Source: Moritella sp. F3 (lineage in GTDB: Bacteria; Pseudomonadota; Gammaproteobacteria; Enterobacterales; Moritellaceae). Taken from it: 64,000 nucleotides of DNA. Numbering within the stretch: the first letter of the stretch is position 1; each line of letters begins with the position of its first letter. A program made the translations under genes and the position numbers. The stretch spans positions 62,001-126,000 of the forward strand of contig NZ_BLRL01000010.1 of assembly GCF_015082335.1 (NCBI RefSeq), given 5' to 3'. Of the stretch, positions 51,786-60,607 are shown in pieces. The notes beneath the pieces were generated by a model. It did not search any database. It was given only the letters and a program-made list of their open reading frames with translations, and had not been told where the DNA came from.

Positions 51786-52898
51786 ATGCTTAATGTTTTA
51801 ACCAATAAATTATCACTGACGTTATTTAATAACGATACGTTTAAGGCTTACTTCGCCCCATTTTCTGCTAAACCGATTTCCGTACTTATGGGTGAGATGT
51901 TTGCTGCGACAGTCGTCAAAATGCAGACTGAAAATAATGATATGTATTCATTAACATTAGCGATTTCAGGTAAAGTGAATAAACAGGGATTTTCATTCCA
52001 GCCTGGTCAATATATTGAACTGCAAGTAAAAAAGAATGGCAGTTACATTAAACGTCCTTTTACTATTTCATCTTCGTTAGCGCAGTTCCAGCAAGATAAA
52101 ACCATCACCTTAACCATTAAAAAGCAATTTGAAGGCCGTGTTACCCCCTGGTTATCAAGTGCGATTAAGCAAGGCGATTTATTAGGTATTTCACCTGCGA
52201 AAGGTGACTTTGTATTGAACCGTTTATCAAAAAAGGCAGCAAAGAAAGAGGTGATATTTATTGCTGGTGGCAGTGGCATTACGCCTTTTCATAGCTTGCT
52301 GTTATCACATGTTGCGAATAACCCGACGATTAACTTCACTCTATTGTATTTTGCCCGTGCTAATCAACATGCATTAAACGGCAGCTTAGTGGCATTAGAG
52401 TTAGAGCATAACAACTTCACCTTGAAATTATTACAACGTGAGCGAGATGGCCATTGTTCTGCAGCCCATATCAATGCCGTGACGAGCGACTTACAGCATA
52501 GTGAAGTTTATATTTGTGGTCCAAATAGCATGATGGATAGTACTCGAGAATTATTATTGGACATGGGTCTACCTGAAGGTGCACTGCATCTTGAGCAGTT
52601 TGGTTTAGCCAGTTTTCGTAATGTCGATTTGAATGTCGTGCGTAACGTGTCGTTTGCTATAACCAATAAAGATGTGGTTGTTGATGAAGACAATCAGAAA
52701 ACACTGTTAATGCTCGCCGAGGATAATGTTGTACCAGCTAAATATGGCTGCCGTATGGGTATTTGCCAAGAATGTAAATGTAAAAAAGTAAGTGGCGTGG
52801 TTTATAACAGCCAAACAAAAACATATTCAGATACCGGTGAAGAAGATATCCAAGCTTGTATCAGTGTACCAGTGACTGATGTCGTGATTAATTTATAG
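51786..52898 (+). CDS. Ferredoxin-NAD(P)H-type reductase with C-terminal 2Fe-2S domain
   Basis: This 370-residue electron-transfer flavoprotein has an FAD domain with IKRPFTISSS, a nicotinamide domain with FIAGGSGITPFHSLL and YICGPNSMMD, and a plant-type 2Fe-2S domain. The iron-sulfur cysteines lie in YGCRMGICQECKCKK plus a distal one in IQACISVP. It precedes the desaturase gene by seven bases and should feed it electrons. The pairing resembles Pseudomonas DesC/DesB and mycobacterial Rv3230c/DesA3. Confidence 0.93.
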   Translation: MLNVLTNKLSLTLFNNDTFKAYFAPFSAKPISVLMGEMFAATVVKMQTENNDMYSLTLAISGKVNKQGFSFQPGQYIELQVKKNGSYIKRPFTISSSLAQFQQDKTITLTIKKQFEGRVTPWLSSAIKQGDLLGISPAKGDFVLNRLSKKAAKKEVIFIAGGSGITPFHSLLLSHVANNPTINFTLLYFARANQHALNGSLVALELEHNNFTLKLLQRERDGHCSAAHINAVTSDLQHSEVYICGPNSMMDSTRELLLDMGLPEGALHLEQFGLASFRNVDLNVVRNVSFAITNKDVVVDEDNQKTLLMLAEDNVVPAKYGCRMGICQECKCKKVSGVVYNSQTKTYSDTGEEDIQACISVPVTDVVINL

Positions 52899-52905
52899 GG
52901 ATAAG

Positions 52906-54039
52906 ATGATGGCAACGTTAGATACAAAATTTAGTCAAAAATTAAATGAAGAGCAGTTAGAACAGTTGGCAATAGATCTTGATGGCGTAAAAGCCAAAGC
53001 CATGGAACAAGTAGGTAGTACGGATGAACGTTATATTAAAAAGATTGTTCGTCTGCAGCGTAGCTTAGAAATTGCGGGACGTATTTGCTTGGTATTGGGT
53101 TTTATGTCGCTGTATTTCTGGGGAGTGGGCGTGCTGCTATTAAGCGCATCGAAGATTTTAGATAATATGGAAATTGGCCATAACGTGCTGCATGGTCAAT
53201 ATGATTGGATGAATGATCCAACGCTGAACTCGCAAACGTTTGAATGGGATAATGCGTGTAGCTCGGAATCATGGAAGCGCGTGCATAATTACGAACACCA
53301 TACTTACACTAATATTGTCGGCAAAGATCGTGATTTTGGTTATGGATTACTACGCTTAAGTGATGATTTTTCTTGGCGTCTACGTAATACATGGCAGTTT
53401 GGTACTTACCTGGTGCTCAGTACTTTATTTCAATGGGGGATCGCATTCCATGAAATGGCTGGTGAACGGGTATTCTTTGGTAAGAAAAAAGCGGGTCGTG
53501 AATCACACGTTGATGTTGAGCAATTAAAGAAAGTATTCTATAGCAAATCAACGCGTCAAATTCTGAAAGATTACGTTATCTTCCCACTCTTAGCTGGTCC
53601 ATTTTTTGTGATGGTATTGCTGGGTAATTTAGCGGCTAATTTACTGCGTAACTTTTGGACTTCAACTATTATTTTCTGTGGTCACTTTCCAACAGAAGTG
53701 TATACCTTCACCGAAAAAGAATGTGAAAATGAATCGCGTGGGCATTGGTATTATCGTCAAATATTAGGTTCAGCAAATTTAACTGGCCCTAAATGGTTCC
53801 ATATTTTAACAGGTCATTTAAGCTGCCAGGTAGAGCATCATTTATTTCCAGAAGTACCTGCACATCGTTATGTTGAAATGTCGAAAGAAGTGCAAGTTAT
53901 TGCGGCTAAATACGGCATTGCTTATAACACTGGTAGTTTCTTTAGCCAGTATGCTTCGGTCGTACAACGGGTTATTTATTTCTCATTCCCTGTGGGTAAA
54001 GTGACAGGTAAGAAAGCGGCGCTGTATCCACGATTTTAA
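52906..54039 (+). CDS. Membrane fatty acid desaturase
   Basis: This 377-residue di-iron membrane enzyme has three histidine boxes: H92-NVL-H96, H127-NYE-HH132 and QVEHH near residue 310. Hydrophobic segments at about 58-85 and 190-225 anchor it. The sequence around the boxes (GHNVLHGQYDWM, WDNACSSESWKRVHNYEHHTYTN) is of the DesA3/DesB acyl-CoA or acyl-lipid delta-9 type. It is likely to introduce a cis double bond in existing acyl chains, useful for rapid membrane fluidity change in the cold. It is encoded with its reductase and followed by a terminator. Confidence 0.93.
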   Translation: MMATLDTKFSQKLNEEQLEQLAIDLDGVKAKAMEQVGSTDERYIKKIVRLQRSLEIAGRICLVLGFMSLYFWGVGVLLLSASKILDNMEIGHNVLHGQYDWMNDPTLNSQTFEWDNACSSESWKRVHNYEHHTYTNIVGKDRDFGYGLLRLSDDFSWRLRNTWQFGTYLVLSTLFQWGIAFHEMAGERVFFGKKKAGRESHVDVEQLKKVFYSKSTRQILKDYVIFPLLAGPFFVMVLLGNLAANLLRNFWTSTIIFCGHFPTEVYTFTEKECENESRGHWYYRQILGSANLTGPKWFHILTGHLSCQVEHHLFPEVPAHRYVEMSKEVQVIAAKYGIAYNTGSFFSQYASVVQRVIYFSFPVGKVTGKKAALYPRF

Positions 54040-54051
54040 TCAGCTAAGCTA

Positions 54052-54078
54052 ATAGAAATAATAGAAATAATAGAAATA
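54052..54078. repeat. Three tandem 9-base repeats
   Basis: The unit ATAGAAATA occurs three times in a row directly after the desaturase gene and before its terminator. It may be a slippage-prone tract; no function is apparent. Confidence 0.6.
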
Positions 54079-54114
54079 AAAAAGCCTGACGGTTAACTAC
54101 AGTCAGGCTTTTTT
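54078..54114. terminator. Bidirectional intrinsic terminator
   Basis: AAAAAAGCCTGAC and GTCAGGCTTTTTT form the stem around an 11-base loop between the desaturase gene and the convergent HAD gene. Confidence 0.93.
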
Positions 54115-54159
54115 GTGTCATCAAATTTTAGCTATTTATTCATTCTGTCATCTAACTAC

Positions 54160-54822
54160 TTACTGGTGCCACGACAATTGTGGCCAGTTTTGAACTTGTG
54201 CATGCTGGGCTAATTGTGGGCAAGGGTTAACAACATGCGGATATTGGCTAAATAAGCATAACGGCAGATCGTTAATCGAATCAGTATAAAAGTAGCTGTC
54301 GGTATAGATTGCGGTTTGTTCTGCCAACCAAGATTGTAACCGGATGACTTTACCATGACGGTAACTGGCAACACCAAGAATATTAGCCGTGTAGCAGTCA
54401 TCTTCTATCTGCATATCAATCCCCATCGCATGCTCAACACCTAGTTTTATCGCTACTTTTTTAACAATAAAACTCACCGTTGCTGAGATTAATACCGTGG
54501 TTATATTATCTTTTTTTAGTTGTTCTAGCAGTTGTTGTGCTTGTGGGAATACGGTCGGCATAATGTATGTTTCGACACATTCATCAACCAAGCTATCAAC
54601 TTGCTGTGTAGTCAAATGTGCAAGCGGTGCCATGGCAAAATTAAGGTATTCTGGCATATCCAATTCACCGGCAGAATAAAGGCCCATTAAGCGTTTATCT
54701 TCAGCTAAAAAATTGCTGTCGGTGACGATACCTTTCTCGACTAAAAATTGATGCCATAACATGGCGCTATCAGCACCAATTAACGTTTCGTCTAAATCAA
54801 AAATATACAGTGGTTGGCTCAT
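54160..54822 (-). CDS. HAD-IB family phosphatase
   Basis: This 220-residue SerB-like HAD hydrolase has motif I LYIFDLDETLIGADS (DxDET), motif II TTVLISATVSF, a lysine in GKVIRLQSW and motif III YFYTDSINDLPLC. The helical cap lies between motifs I and II. HAD-IB members include phosphoserine, phosphocholine and phosphoethanolamine-type phosphatases. It begins 11 bases after the ABC ATPase stop and is the last gene of the Pho-box-preceded operon, so action on an imported phosphorylated compound is likely. The exact substrate is unknown. Confidence 0.9.
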   Translation of the reverse strand: MSQPLYIFDLDETLIGADSAMLWHQFLVEKGIVTDSNFLAEDKRLMGLYSAGELDMPEYLNFAMAPLAHLTTQQVDSLVDECVETYIMPTVFPQAQQLLEQLKKDNITTVLISATVSFIVKKVAIKLGVEHAMGIDMQIEDDCYTANILGVASYRHGKVIRLQSWLAEQTAIYTDSYFYTDSINDLPLCLFSQYPHVVNPCPQLAQHAQVQNWPQLSWHQ

Positions 54823-54833
54823 AGGAGGCTCTC

Positions 54834-55850
54834 TTAACTGACCTGTTGTAATTCGTTTAGGTTAAACAATAGTTCTAGCGGTGTACCCGTCGCGAATAAG
54901 CGTTCTGATGAACGATTTAATAAATCGACGGTAATATCACAGCCTTTTACATCGACCTGATAACGGATCACATTTCCCAATAATTGGTGGTTTTTAATGA
55001 CACCTTGAGTTGGGCGAGAAATATGCGCACCATAATCACGGCCTGATTCACGTACATAAATTGATTCAGGGCGGATAGCTAATTTATTTTTAATGCTCAC
55101 CCCAAGTACATCTTGCGCTTGCTGCGCTGATAATAAATTATAATTACCCATGAATCCGGCCACAAATTCATTGTGGGGCTGAGTATAAATTTGTTCGGCA
55201 CTGCCTTGTTGTACAATCGAGCCTTCATTCATCAAAAAGATACGATCAGACATGGTCATAGCCTCTTCTTGATCATGGGTTACAAATACTGTCGTCAGGT
55301 TAAGTTCTTTTTGAATATCACATATTTGTTGGCGTAAATGTTTACGGATACGGGCATCCAACGCTGACAGGGGTTCATCAAGTAATAAAATATTTGGCTG
55401 TACGACTAATGCACGCGCTAAGGCGACACGTTGTCTTTGTCCACCTGATAACTGGTGTGGGTGCTGGTTTTCTTTACCTTTTAATTCAACTAATTCAATG
55501 ACGCGTGCCACTTGTTTCGCAATCTCATCTTTATGCAGTTTTTTCATTTTTAAACCGAAGGCGATGTTATTCGCTACGGTCATATTAGGAAATAAAGCAT
55601 ACGACTGAAACACCATGCCGATATCTCTTTTCTGCGGTGCTAAGTCGGTAATGTTTTGCTCTCCAACCCATATTTCACCAGTATCGACACTATTAAGTCC
55701 GGCGAGGCTACGTAACAAGGTTGATTTACCACAGCCACTCGGACCGAGTAAGGTAACAAATTCACCTTGGGCGATGTGGAAGTTAATGTCAGAAAATACG
55801 GTATTACTACCAAAGCTTTTTTGTAGATTTTTTACAGTAACAAAACTCAT
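54834..55850 (-). CDS. ABC importer ATPase (PotA/PhnT-like)
   Basis: This 338-residue ATPase has Walker A GPSGCGKST, Q-loop VFQSYALFPN, signature LSGGQRQRVALARAL, Walker B ILLLDEPLSALD and H-loop VTHDQEEAMT, with a TOBE domain at the C-terminus (KLAIRPESIYV). The family handles polyamines, iron(III) or 2-aminoethylphosphonate. The start overlaps the stop of the upstream permease by one base, so translation is coupled. Together with the permeases it forms a complete importer. Confidence 0.92.
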   Translation of the reverse strand: MSFVTVKNLQKSFGSNTVFSDINFHIAQGEFVTLLGPSGCGKSTLLRSLAGLNSVDTGEIWVGEQNITDLAPQKRDIGMVFQSYALFPNMTVANNIAFGLKMKKLHKDEIAKQVARVIELVELKGKENQHPHQLSGGQRQRVALARALVVQPNILLLDEPLSALDARIRKHLRQQICDIQKELNLTTVFVTHDQEEAMTMSDRIFLMNEGSIVQQGSAEQIYTQPHNEFVAGFMGNYNLLSAQQAQDVLGVSIKNKLAIRPESIYVRESGRDYGAHISRPTQGVIKNHQLLGNVIRYQVDVKGCDITVDLLNRSSERLFATGTPLELLFNLNELQQVS

Positions 55851-56638
55851 TATTGAGCTCCTCGGCTAATACGGCTGGCCAACCAAGTGAAAAGGAAAAT
55901 AAAGGCGAAATAAGTCATGACTAATGCAGACGTGAAATGACCACTGGTTTGACGCATGTTATATAAATAGATTTGCAGGGTTTCATAACGCGTCCCCACC
56001 AAAATGTTCGAAAATACAAATTCACCCAATAAGAACGAGAAAGATAAAAACAGCGACGCGAGCAGTCCTTTCTTCAAGTTAGGCAAAATAATCAGGAAGA
56101 AGGCTTGAGCCGTGCTCGCGCCCAGTAAGTGCGCTGCATCCATCAGGTCAGCTAAATTAATCGCTTCAAAACTATTAGCAATGGCGCGATACATGAACGG
56201 CAGGGCAATCGTGAAATAAGTACCGATTAAGATCCACGGCGTACCAACAATTTGTATTGAACTGTCTGCATATATTTGCAGTAAACCGACAGACGACACC
56301 ACTGGCGGTACCGCAAAAGGTAATAAGATCAGGATATTCATCAAGCCATTTAATTTAGGGAAATAATAAAACACCACAAAAATGGCTGGAATGATCAACA
56401 GGGCACTTAATAGTAACGCACTAATACAAACAAGCAGTGAGCGACCAAATGCAGCGATAAAGCGCGGGTCTTGCCATAACTGGCTATACCAATCAGTCGT
56501 AAAGCCGTTTGGTAAGATAGTTGCGCCCCAGCTCGATGAAATTGAATATACAAACGTAGCGAGGATCGGAATGATCAATACTGCTATCGTGCTATAAACA
56601 ATGACTTTATGGAACAGCGAAGAATTAGCGTTTTGCAT
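55850..56638 (-). CDS. ABC importer permease, second subunit (PhnV-like)
   Basis: This 262-residue inner-membrane permease has six helices and an EAA loop at LADLMDAAHLLGASTAQAFFLIILPNLKKG. The layout fits the PotC/PhnV group. It overlaps the preceding permease gene by 14 bases. The start at 56638 may be slightly long, but the N-terminus (MQNANSSLFHKVIVYSTIAVLII) is plausible. Confidence 0.9.
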   Translation of the reverse strand: MQNANSSLFHKVIVYSTIAVLIIPILATFVYSISSSWGATILPNGFTTDWYSQLWQDPRFIAAFGRSLLVCISALLLSALLIIPAIFVVFYYFPKLNGLMNILILLPFAVPPVVSSVGLLQIYADSSIQIVGTPWILIGTYFTIALPFMYRAIANSFEAINLADLMDAAHLLGASTAQAFFLIILPNLKKGLLASLFLSFSFLLGEFVFSNILVGTRYETLQIYLYNMRQTSGHFTSALVMTYFAFIFLFTWLASRISRGAQ

Positions 56639-57518
56639 GGTAACTCCGACTAATAAGTAGTTGGTTTATAAGCGTAATGAACGCCAGTAATAAAATAAGT
56701 AATACTGAAATCGCGGCCGCTAGGTTCGGTTCAAGGAAGATATCGCCGGAGACGAGACTGGCAATGCGCACAGTAATGACATTGTAGTTCCCCGATGTTA
56801 ACGCGTAGATACTGGCATAAGCGCCCATGGCATTGGCAATTAAGATGATAAAGGTGCCAAGCAAGGCTGGTGATAATACCGGTAGACCGATGTAACGCCA
56901 GAACTGCCAATTTTTAGCACCAAGCAAAGATGATGCGGCTTGCCAGTCATCACTCAGGGCATCGAATGCAGGGTAGAGTAGTAAGGTCGCAAGTGGCACT
57001 TGAAAATAGATATAAATAGCCAGTAATCCCCACTGACCATACAAATTAAAATCATCAATAATGCCGTACTTTTTCAGCAATAACGTCAATGCGCCGTTAA
57101 AACCGAGAATAATAATAAAGGCAAACGCCAATGGCACACCGCTAAAGTTAGCGGTCATGTTGGTAAATGAAACGATCAAGTCTCGAGCGCGAGAATCAAA
57201 ACGACGTAATGAAGACACAAATAATGCCGCAATGATAATAGCGATAAGGCTTGAGGTGACCGCTAGCCACAAGCTGTTACTGAAACCTTGTAGAATAAAA
57301 GCGGAATCAAAAATTTCTTGATAATTTTCTAGGCTAAATTCATCTTCATAAATGAAACTATTGAATAATACCCACAGCATAGGGGCAATTTGAAACATAA
57401 AAAACAGCAGTGCAAACGGCAATAAGACTAATGCCGGTTTAAATTTAGTTAATCGCAATAGTTTGCGAGTTGACTTGATGTTTGAGGTTTCCACTGCGGG
57501 AACTGAAATAGTGTTCAT
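56625..57518 (-). CDS. ABC importer permease, first subunit (PhnU-like)
   Basis: This 297-residue permease has six membrane helices. Its coupling loop reads DALSDDWQAASSLLGAKNWQFWRYIGLPVLSPALLG. It fits the PotB/PhnU group. It overlaps the phosphatase-like gene by four bases (ATGA-type) and the next permease by 14, showing a tight operon. Confidence 0.9.
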   Translation of the reverse strand: MNTISVPAVETSNIKSTRKLLRLTKFKPALVLLPFALLFFMFQIAPMLWVLFNSFIYEDEFSLENYQEIFDSAFILQGFSNSLWLAVTSSLIAIIIAALFVSSLRRFDSRARDLIVSFTNMTANFSGVPLAFAFIIILGFNGALTLLLKKYGIIDDFNLYGQWGLLAIYIYFQVPLATLLLYPAFDALSDDWQAASSLLGAKNWQFWRYIGLPVLSPALLGTFIILIANAMGAYASIYALTSGNYNVITVRIASLVSGDIFLEPNLAAAISVLLILLLAFITLINQLLISRSYHAKR

Positions 57519-58405
57519 AGACTATTTACACTCTTTTCTACTTGGCTATTCGTGTTTGTGTCGATAGTGCAGGGCTGTTGGCGAATAAGTTCAGGTTGCT
57601 TGTTTAATAGCGCTGAATTATAAGATTTACCATGGTCGACCAATCCTAATAGTTGGCAAACGTTGCCACATAACTCGGTTTGTTTCATCGCAGTTGGTTG
57701 GTGGCTAAAGCCGTCACCGATAACAAACAAAGGCACTGCGCGTTCTTCGGGTAATATACCGCCGTGGGATTTATCATTGTTCATGCCGTGATCACTGGTG
57801 ATAAGGATCTGATACCCTGCGTCTAACCAAACATCAACATAGTTAGATAAGATGATATCGGCCCGGCGCGCGGTATTACGATATTGGCTCGAATCTAAAC
57901 CAAATTTATGGCCAGCATCATCGATGTTCATCGGGTGAATAAGTAAAAAATCAGGGTTGTGTTGTTGACGCAAATTTTCAGCATCTAGAAACACCATTTC
58001 ATCAGGGTAGTGGTCCATATGATAGAAACAACCATGCTGAATATTTAGGCTTGGAGCGTCAGTAAAGCGATCGCGCACGGCATTGTAAGGGGCGATGTTA
58101 TATAGCTCACTCATCCAATGATAAGCCGCAGCTGCTGTGGTTAATGATGCTTTCTTCGCTAAACTAAATACGCTGCTATGATGTGACAGGCGGACAATAT
58201 CATTATTCACTATGCCGCTTTGTGCAGGTGTAACCCCTGTTAATAAACATTCATACAGTGGGCGAGACATTGATGGTAATTCACTGATAACCGGATAAAG
58301 TGTTGCTCGATCTTGCTCTATTAATGCATTCAAGTAACCCATGCAATCATGGGCTACTTGATGATTAAGACCATCGAGAACAACAAGAATGACTTTATTG
58401 TTCAT
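57515..58405 (-). CDS. Alkaline-phosphatase-superfamily hydrolase
   Basis: This metal-dependent hydrolase of about 296 residues belongs to the nucleotide pyrophosphatase/phosphodiesterase and phosphonoacetate hydrolase group. Metal ligands are seen in VVLDGLN, NIDDAGHKFG and ITSDHGMN, and the nucleophile is probably a serine in LPSMSRP. The start is MNNKVILVVLDG (58405) behind AAGAG; the open frame extends to 58498 but overlaps the binding-protein gene. No signal peptide is present, so it acts in the cytoplasm on the imported substrate. Neither phosphonatase (phnX) nor phnW is nearby. Confidence 0.87.
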   Translation of the reverse strand: MNNKVILVVLDGLNHQVAHDCMGYLNALIEQDRATLYPVISELPSMSRPLYECLLTGVTPAQSGIVNNDIVRLSHHSSVFSLAKKASLTTAAAAYHWMSELYNIAPYNAVRDRFTDAPSLNIQHGCFYHMDHYPDEMVFLDAENLRQQHNPDFLLIHPMNIDDAGHKFGLDSSQYRNTARRADIILSNYVDVWLDAGYQILITSDHGMNNDKSHGGILPEERAVPLFVIGDGFSHQPTAMKQTELCGNVCQLLGLVDHGKSYNSALLNKQPELIRQQPCTIDTNTNSQVEKSVNSL

Positions 58406-58464
58406 TAGCTGCTCTTTTAGTGGATGTGAAATAGTATTTTTAGTTAATATGAAAGAGTTCGTTT

Positions 58465-59514
58465 TTACTGGATATGCAGAAGTACATTTTCTTGCCATTG
58501 GCGCGGTAGTTTACGTGCTGTTTTTTCCCAGGCTTTAAAATCAGTGACCGAATGTACATTGTTGTATTGTTCATTTGGTAATAGTTGCGCTTGGATTTCA
58601 GCTGGTAGTGTTACGTTGTCACGGATTGGACGTGCATAACCTTGCGCTAAATTAATTTGGCCTTTATCACTGAAAATATATTCACGCGCCAGTTTTGCCG
58701 CATTCGGATTTTGAGCATATTTGTTGATAATAGTGGTGTAACCAGATATCACTGAACCATCTTGTGGAATTGATACTGTGAAACGGCTGCGGTCGATTTG
58801 ATCGCGATAGTTCAAGGCATTAAAGTCCCAAAGAATAGCCACTTCAACTTCGCCTTTTTCAAGATTAGCTAAGCCAGGATCATTAAGTGATAAACGACCT
58901 TGCTTGGCAAGCTTAGAGAAGAATGTGACTGCTGGTTTGATATTTTTTTCGCTGCCACCCAGTGCAAAGGCTGCCGCTAATACAGCGTTGTTCGCTTGTG
59001 ATGCGATACCGACATCACCGACAGTAACGCGGTAATCACCTTTGAGAATATCGTCCCATGATTTAGGTGGATTTTTAACTAAATTGTTATTGGAAATAAA
59101 TGAGATAGTACCCGTGTAAGCGAGAGCCCAATGACCGTCTTTATCTTTAGCCCAGTTAGGAATGCTGTCCCAAGTTGTTGGTTTATAAGCTTGTGTTACG
59201 CCTTTTTTTACAGCTACACGCGCAAATGCAAAACCTACGTCACCAATATCTGCAGTTGCATTGGTTTTTTCAGCTGAGAATTTAGCAATTTCTTGTGCCG
59301 AACTCATATCTGTATCTTGGTGTTTTAAGCCATAGAGCTCGCCCAAGTCAGCCCAAGTTCCTTTCCAGTTCGCCCAGCTATCTGGCATGCCGACACTGTA
59401 TACAGCCCCTTCTTTTTTTGCTGCGCTAATCACTGAATCAAGATTATCATTGGCATTTACAACTGTAGTCATCAAACTTGCGATTAATGTAGTACTGGTT
59501 AGTAATGTTTTCAT
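58465..59514 (-). CDS. ABC importer periplasmic binding protein
   Basis: This protein of about 349 residues has a signal peptide (MKTLLTSTTLIASLMTTVVNA). The mature part is an iron(III)/aminoethylphosphonate-type binding protein (SBP_bac_6 like): SVISAAKKEGAVYSVGMPDSW, DIGDVGFAFARVAVKKGV, PKSWDDILKGDYRVTVGDVG and VAILWDFNALNYRD. The start at 59514 is set by AGGAAG upstream; the frame extends to 59556 without good reason. It is the first gene of the operon, and tandem Pho-box-like repeats lie upstream. The tyrosine cluster typical of ferric binding proteins is not evident, which favours a phosphorus compound. Confidence 0.88.
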   Translation of the reverse strand: MKTLLTSTTLIASLMTTVVNANDNLDSVISAAKKEGAVYSVGMPDSWANWKGTWADLGELYGLKHQDTDMSSAQEIAKFSAEKTNATADIGDVGFAFARVAVKKGVTQAYKPTTWDSIPNWAKDKDGHWALAYTGTISFISNNNLVKNPPKSWDDILKGDYRVTVGDVGIASQANNAVLAAAFALGGSEKNIKPAVTFFSKLAKQGRLSLNDPGLANLEKGEVEVAILWDFNALNYRDQIDRSRFTVSIPQDGSVISGYTTIINKYAQNPNAAKLAREYIFSDKGQINLAQGYARPIRDNVTLPAEIQAQLLPNEQYNNVHSVTDFKAWEKTARKLPRQWQENVLLHIQ

Positions 59515-59556
59515 TATCTCTATCTTCCTAGGCAGGTGAGTAAGTACGCTGTGCAT

Positions 59557-59835
59557 GTTATGTTTTTTATGTGACAGCTTTTATGCATTTTTATGACGTT
59601 TTAATGACAGCTTAATTAAACTGTAATAATGATTATTTTTTATTTTAATAAGTAACTTATCTTAAATATGAGTATTATTTATTAGCATAATGAGCTGGCA
59701 AGCGGTACTTTTGTGGTAGGTATGACCATTCGTATTTTTGCGGTTTCGATTTGTATTTTTGTCCTGTATGATCGCTCGTCCATTAGCAACAGAAGGTTGA
59801 ACTAATAAGGATGTGAATGTTCATTAAGTTAATTA
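59557..59835. promoter_or_regulatory. Divergent control region, importer operon / Cache gene
   Basis: This 279-base AT-rich region between divergent genes contains the Pho-box-like repeats at 59571-59610, which are oriented toward the minus-strand importer operon. Confidence 0.55.
59571..59610 (-). promoter_or_regulatory. Tandem PhoB-box-like repeats
   Basis: On the minus strand CTGTCAT-TAAA-ACGTCAT (59593-59610) matches the Pho box CTGTCAT-N4-CTGTCAT at 12 of 14 repeat positions. Another half site CTGTCAC (59571-59577) lies exactly 22 bases farther, with a degenerate half between, keeping the 11-base period. The repeats face the importer operon and begin about 60 bases before its first start codon. 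Confidence 0.68.
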
Positions 59836-60414
59836 ATGTCAAAAGCAATATCACTAGAAAAAAAACTGCTATTAATAGCTGTAAGTTTATCTTTATTATT
59901 TATAGGGTTAAGCACGAGTTATTTTTTATATGTCCGTAATAATGTAATCGATCAACGTCGATGTGCATTGGAACCCCGCATTCATTTTATCGGCACTCTC
60001 ATTAACGGTTATTATCAACGTTACCTTGACGGTGACTTGAGTTTGGCTCAAGCACAGCAACAAGCGATCGACGAAATTCATCAGATTAACCAAGTAAATA
60101 AAAATTACATTTTTGTATTTAATGATGATTATCTACTTTTAGAATCAGTGAATAATGCGACGATGCGGAATCAGAACGTCAAAGAAGCTCGTGATATCAA
60201 TGGTGTTAAGTTATATCAATTATTGTATAAAGAGGCTGTATATCGTCAAAATGGGGGCTACTCGCATTATTTTTACCACTTTAATGCCGACGGTACGGAG
60301 CAAAAGAAAATCTCTTATAGCCAATACTTTAAACCTTGGGGCTGGATCTATGGTGAAGGTGTTTATATCCTCGACGTCGATACGTCTATTTTCAATATGA
60401 TGACATCATACTAG
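59836..60414 (+). CDS. Stand-alone Cache-domain sensor protein
   Basis: This 192-residue protein has one N-terminal membrane helix (about residues 10-32) and a single Cache domain (sCache_2 type) after it: QRRCALEPRIHFIGTLINGYYQ, NYIFVFNDDY, GGYSHYFYHFN and KISYSQYFKPWGWIYGEGVYI. Nothing follows the domain, with no second helix, HAMP or signalling output, so it resembles the sensor half of a chemoreceptor or histidine kinase. It may bind a small molecule and act through a partner. It is divergent from the Pho-box-linked importer operon. Confidence 0.85.
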   Translation: MSKAISLEKKLLLIAVSLSLLFIGLSTSYFLYVRNNVIDQRRCALEPRIHFIGTLINGYYQRYLDGDLSLAQAQQQAIDEIHQINQVNKNYIFVFNDDYLLLESVNNATMRNQNVKEARDINGVKLYQLLYKEAVYRQNGGYSHYFYHFNADGTEQKKISYSQYFKPWGWIYGEGVYILDVDTSIFNMMTSY

Positions 60415-60441
60415 ACCGATATTTCAACGTTATATTGTCAT

Positions 60442-60470
60442 CAAAAAACCTCAGTTTGCTGGGGTTTTGT
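60442..60470 (+). terminator. Terminator of the Cache-domain gene
   Basis: AAAACCTCAG and CTGGGGTTTT pair (with G-U) around a TTTG loop and are followed by a T-rich tail, about 30 bases after the stop codon. Confidence 0.8.
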
Positions 60471-60607
60471 TGTTTCTGACATCGACTTTTCTACTGCATT
60501 AATCAATATCGCTCTACATCTTGTCCCCGTTAGTATTAGGATTGGCCTTATTATTGCACGTAAAACGAAATTACCAATATTTTGACGGTGTGAGCAAGGA
60601 ATAGAAG

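Noticed and set aside
59620..59645. Fur-box-like AATAATGATTATTTT before the importer operon
   Set aside because: It matches the Fur consensus poorly and lies in a generally AT-rich tract; the Pho-box repeats nearby are a better explanation.
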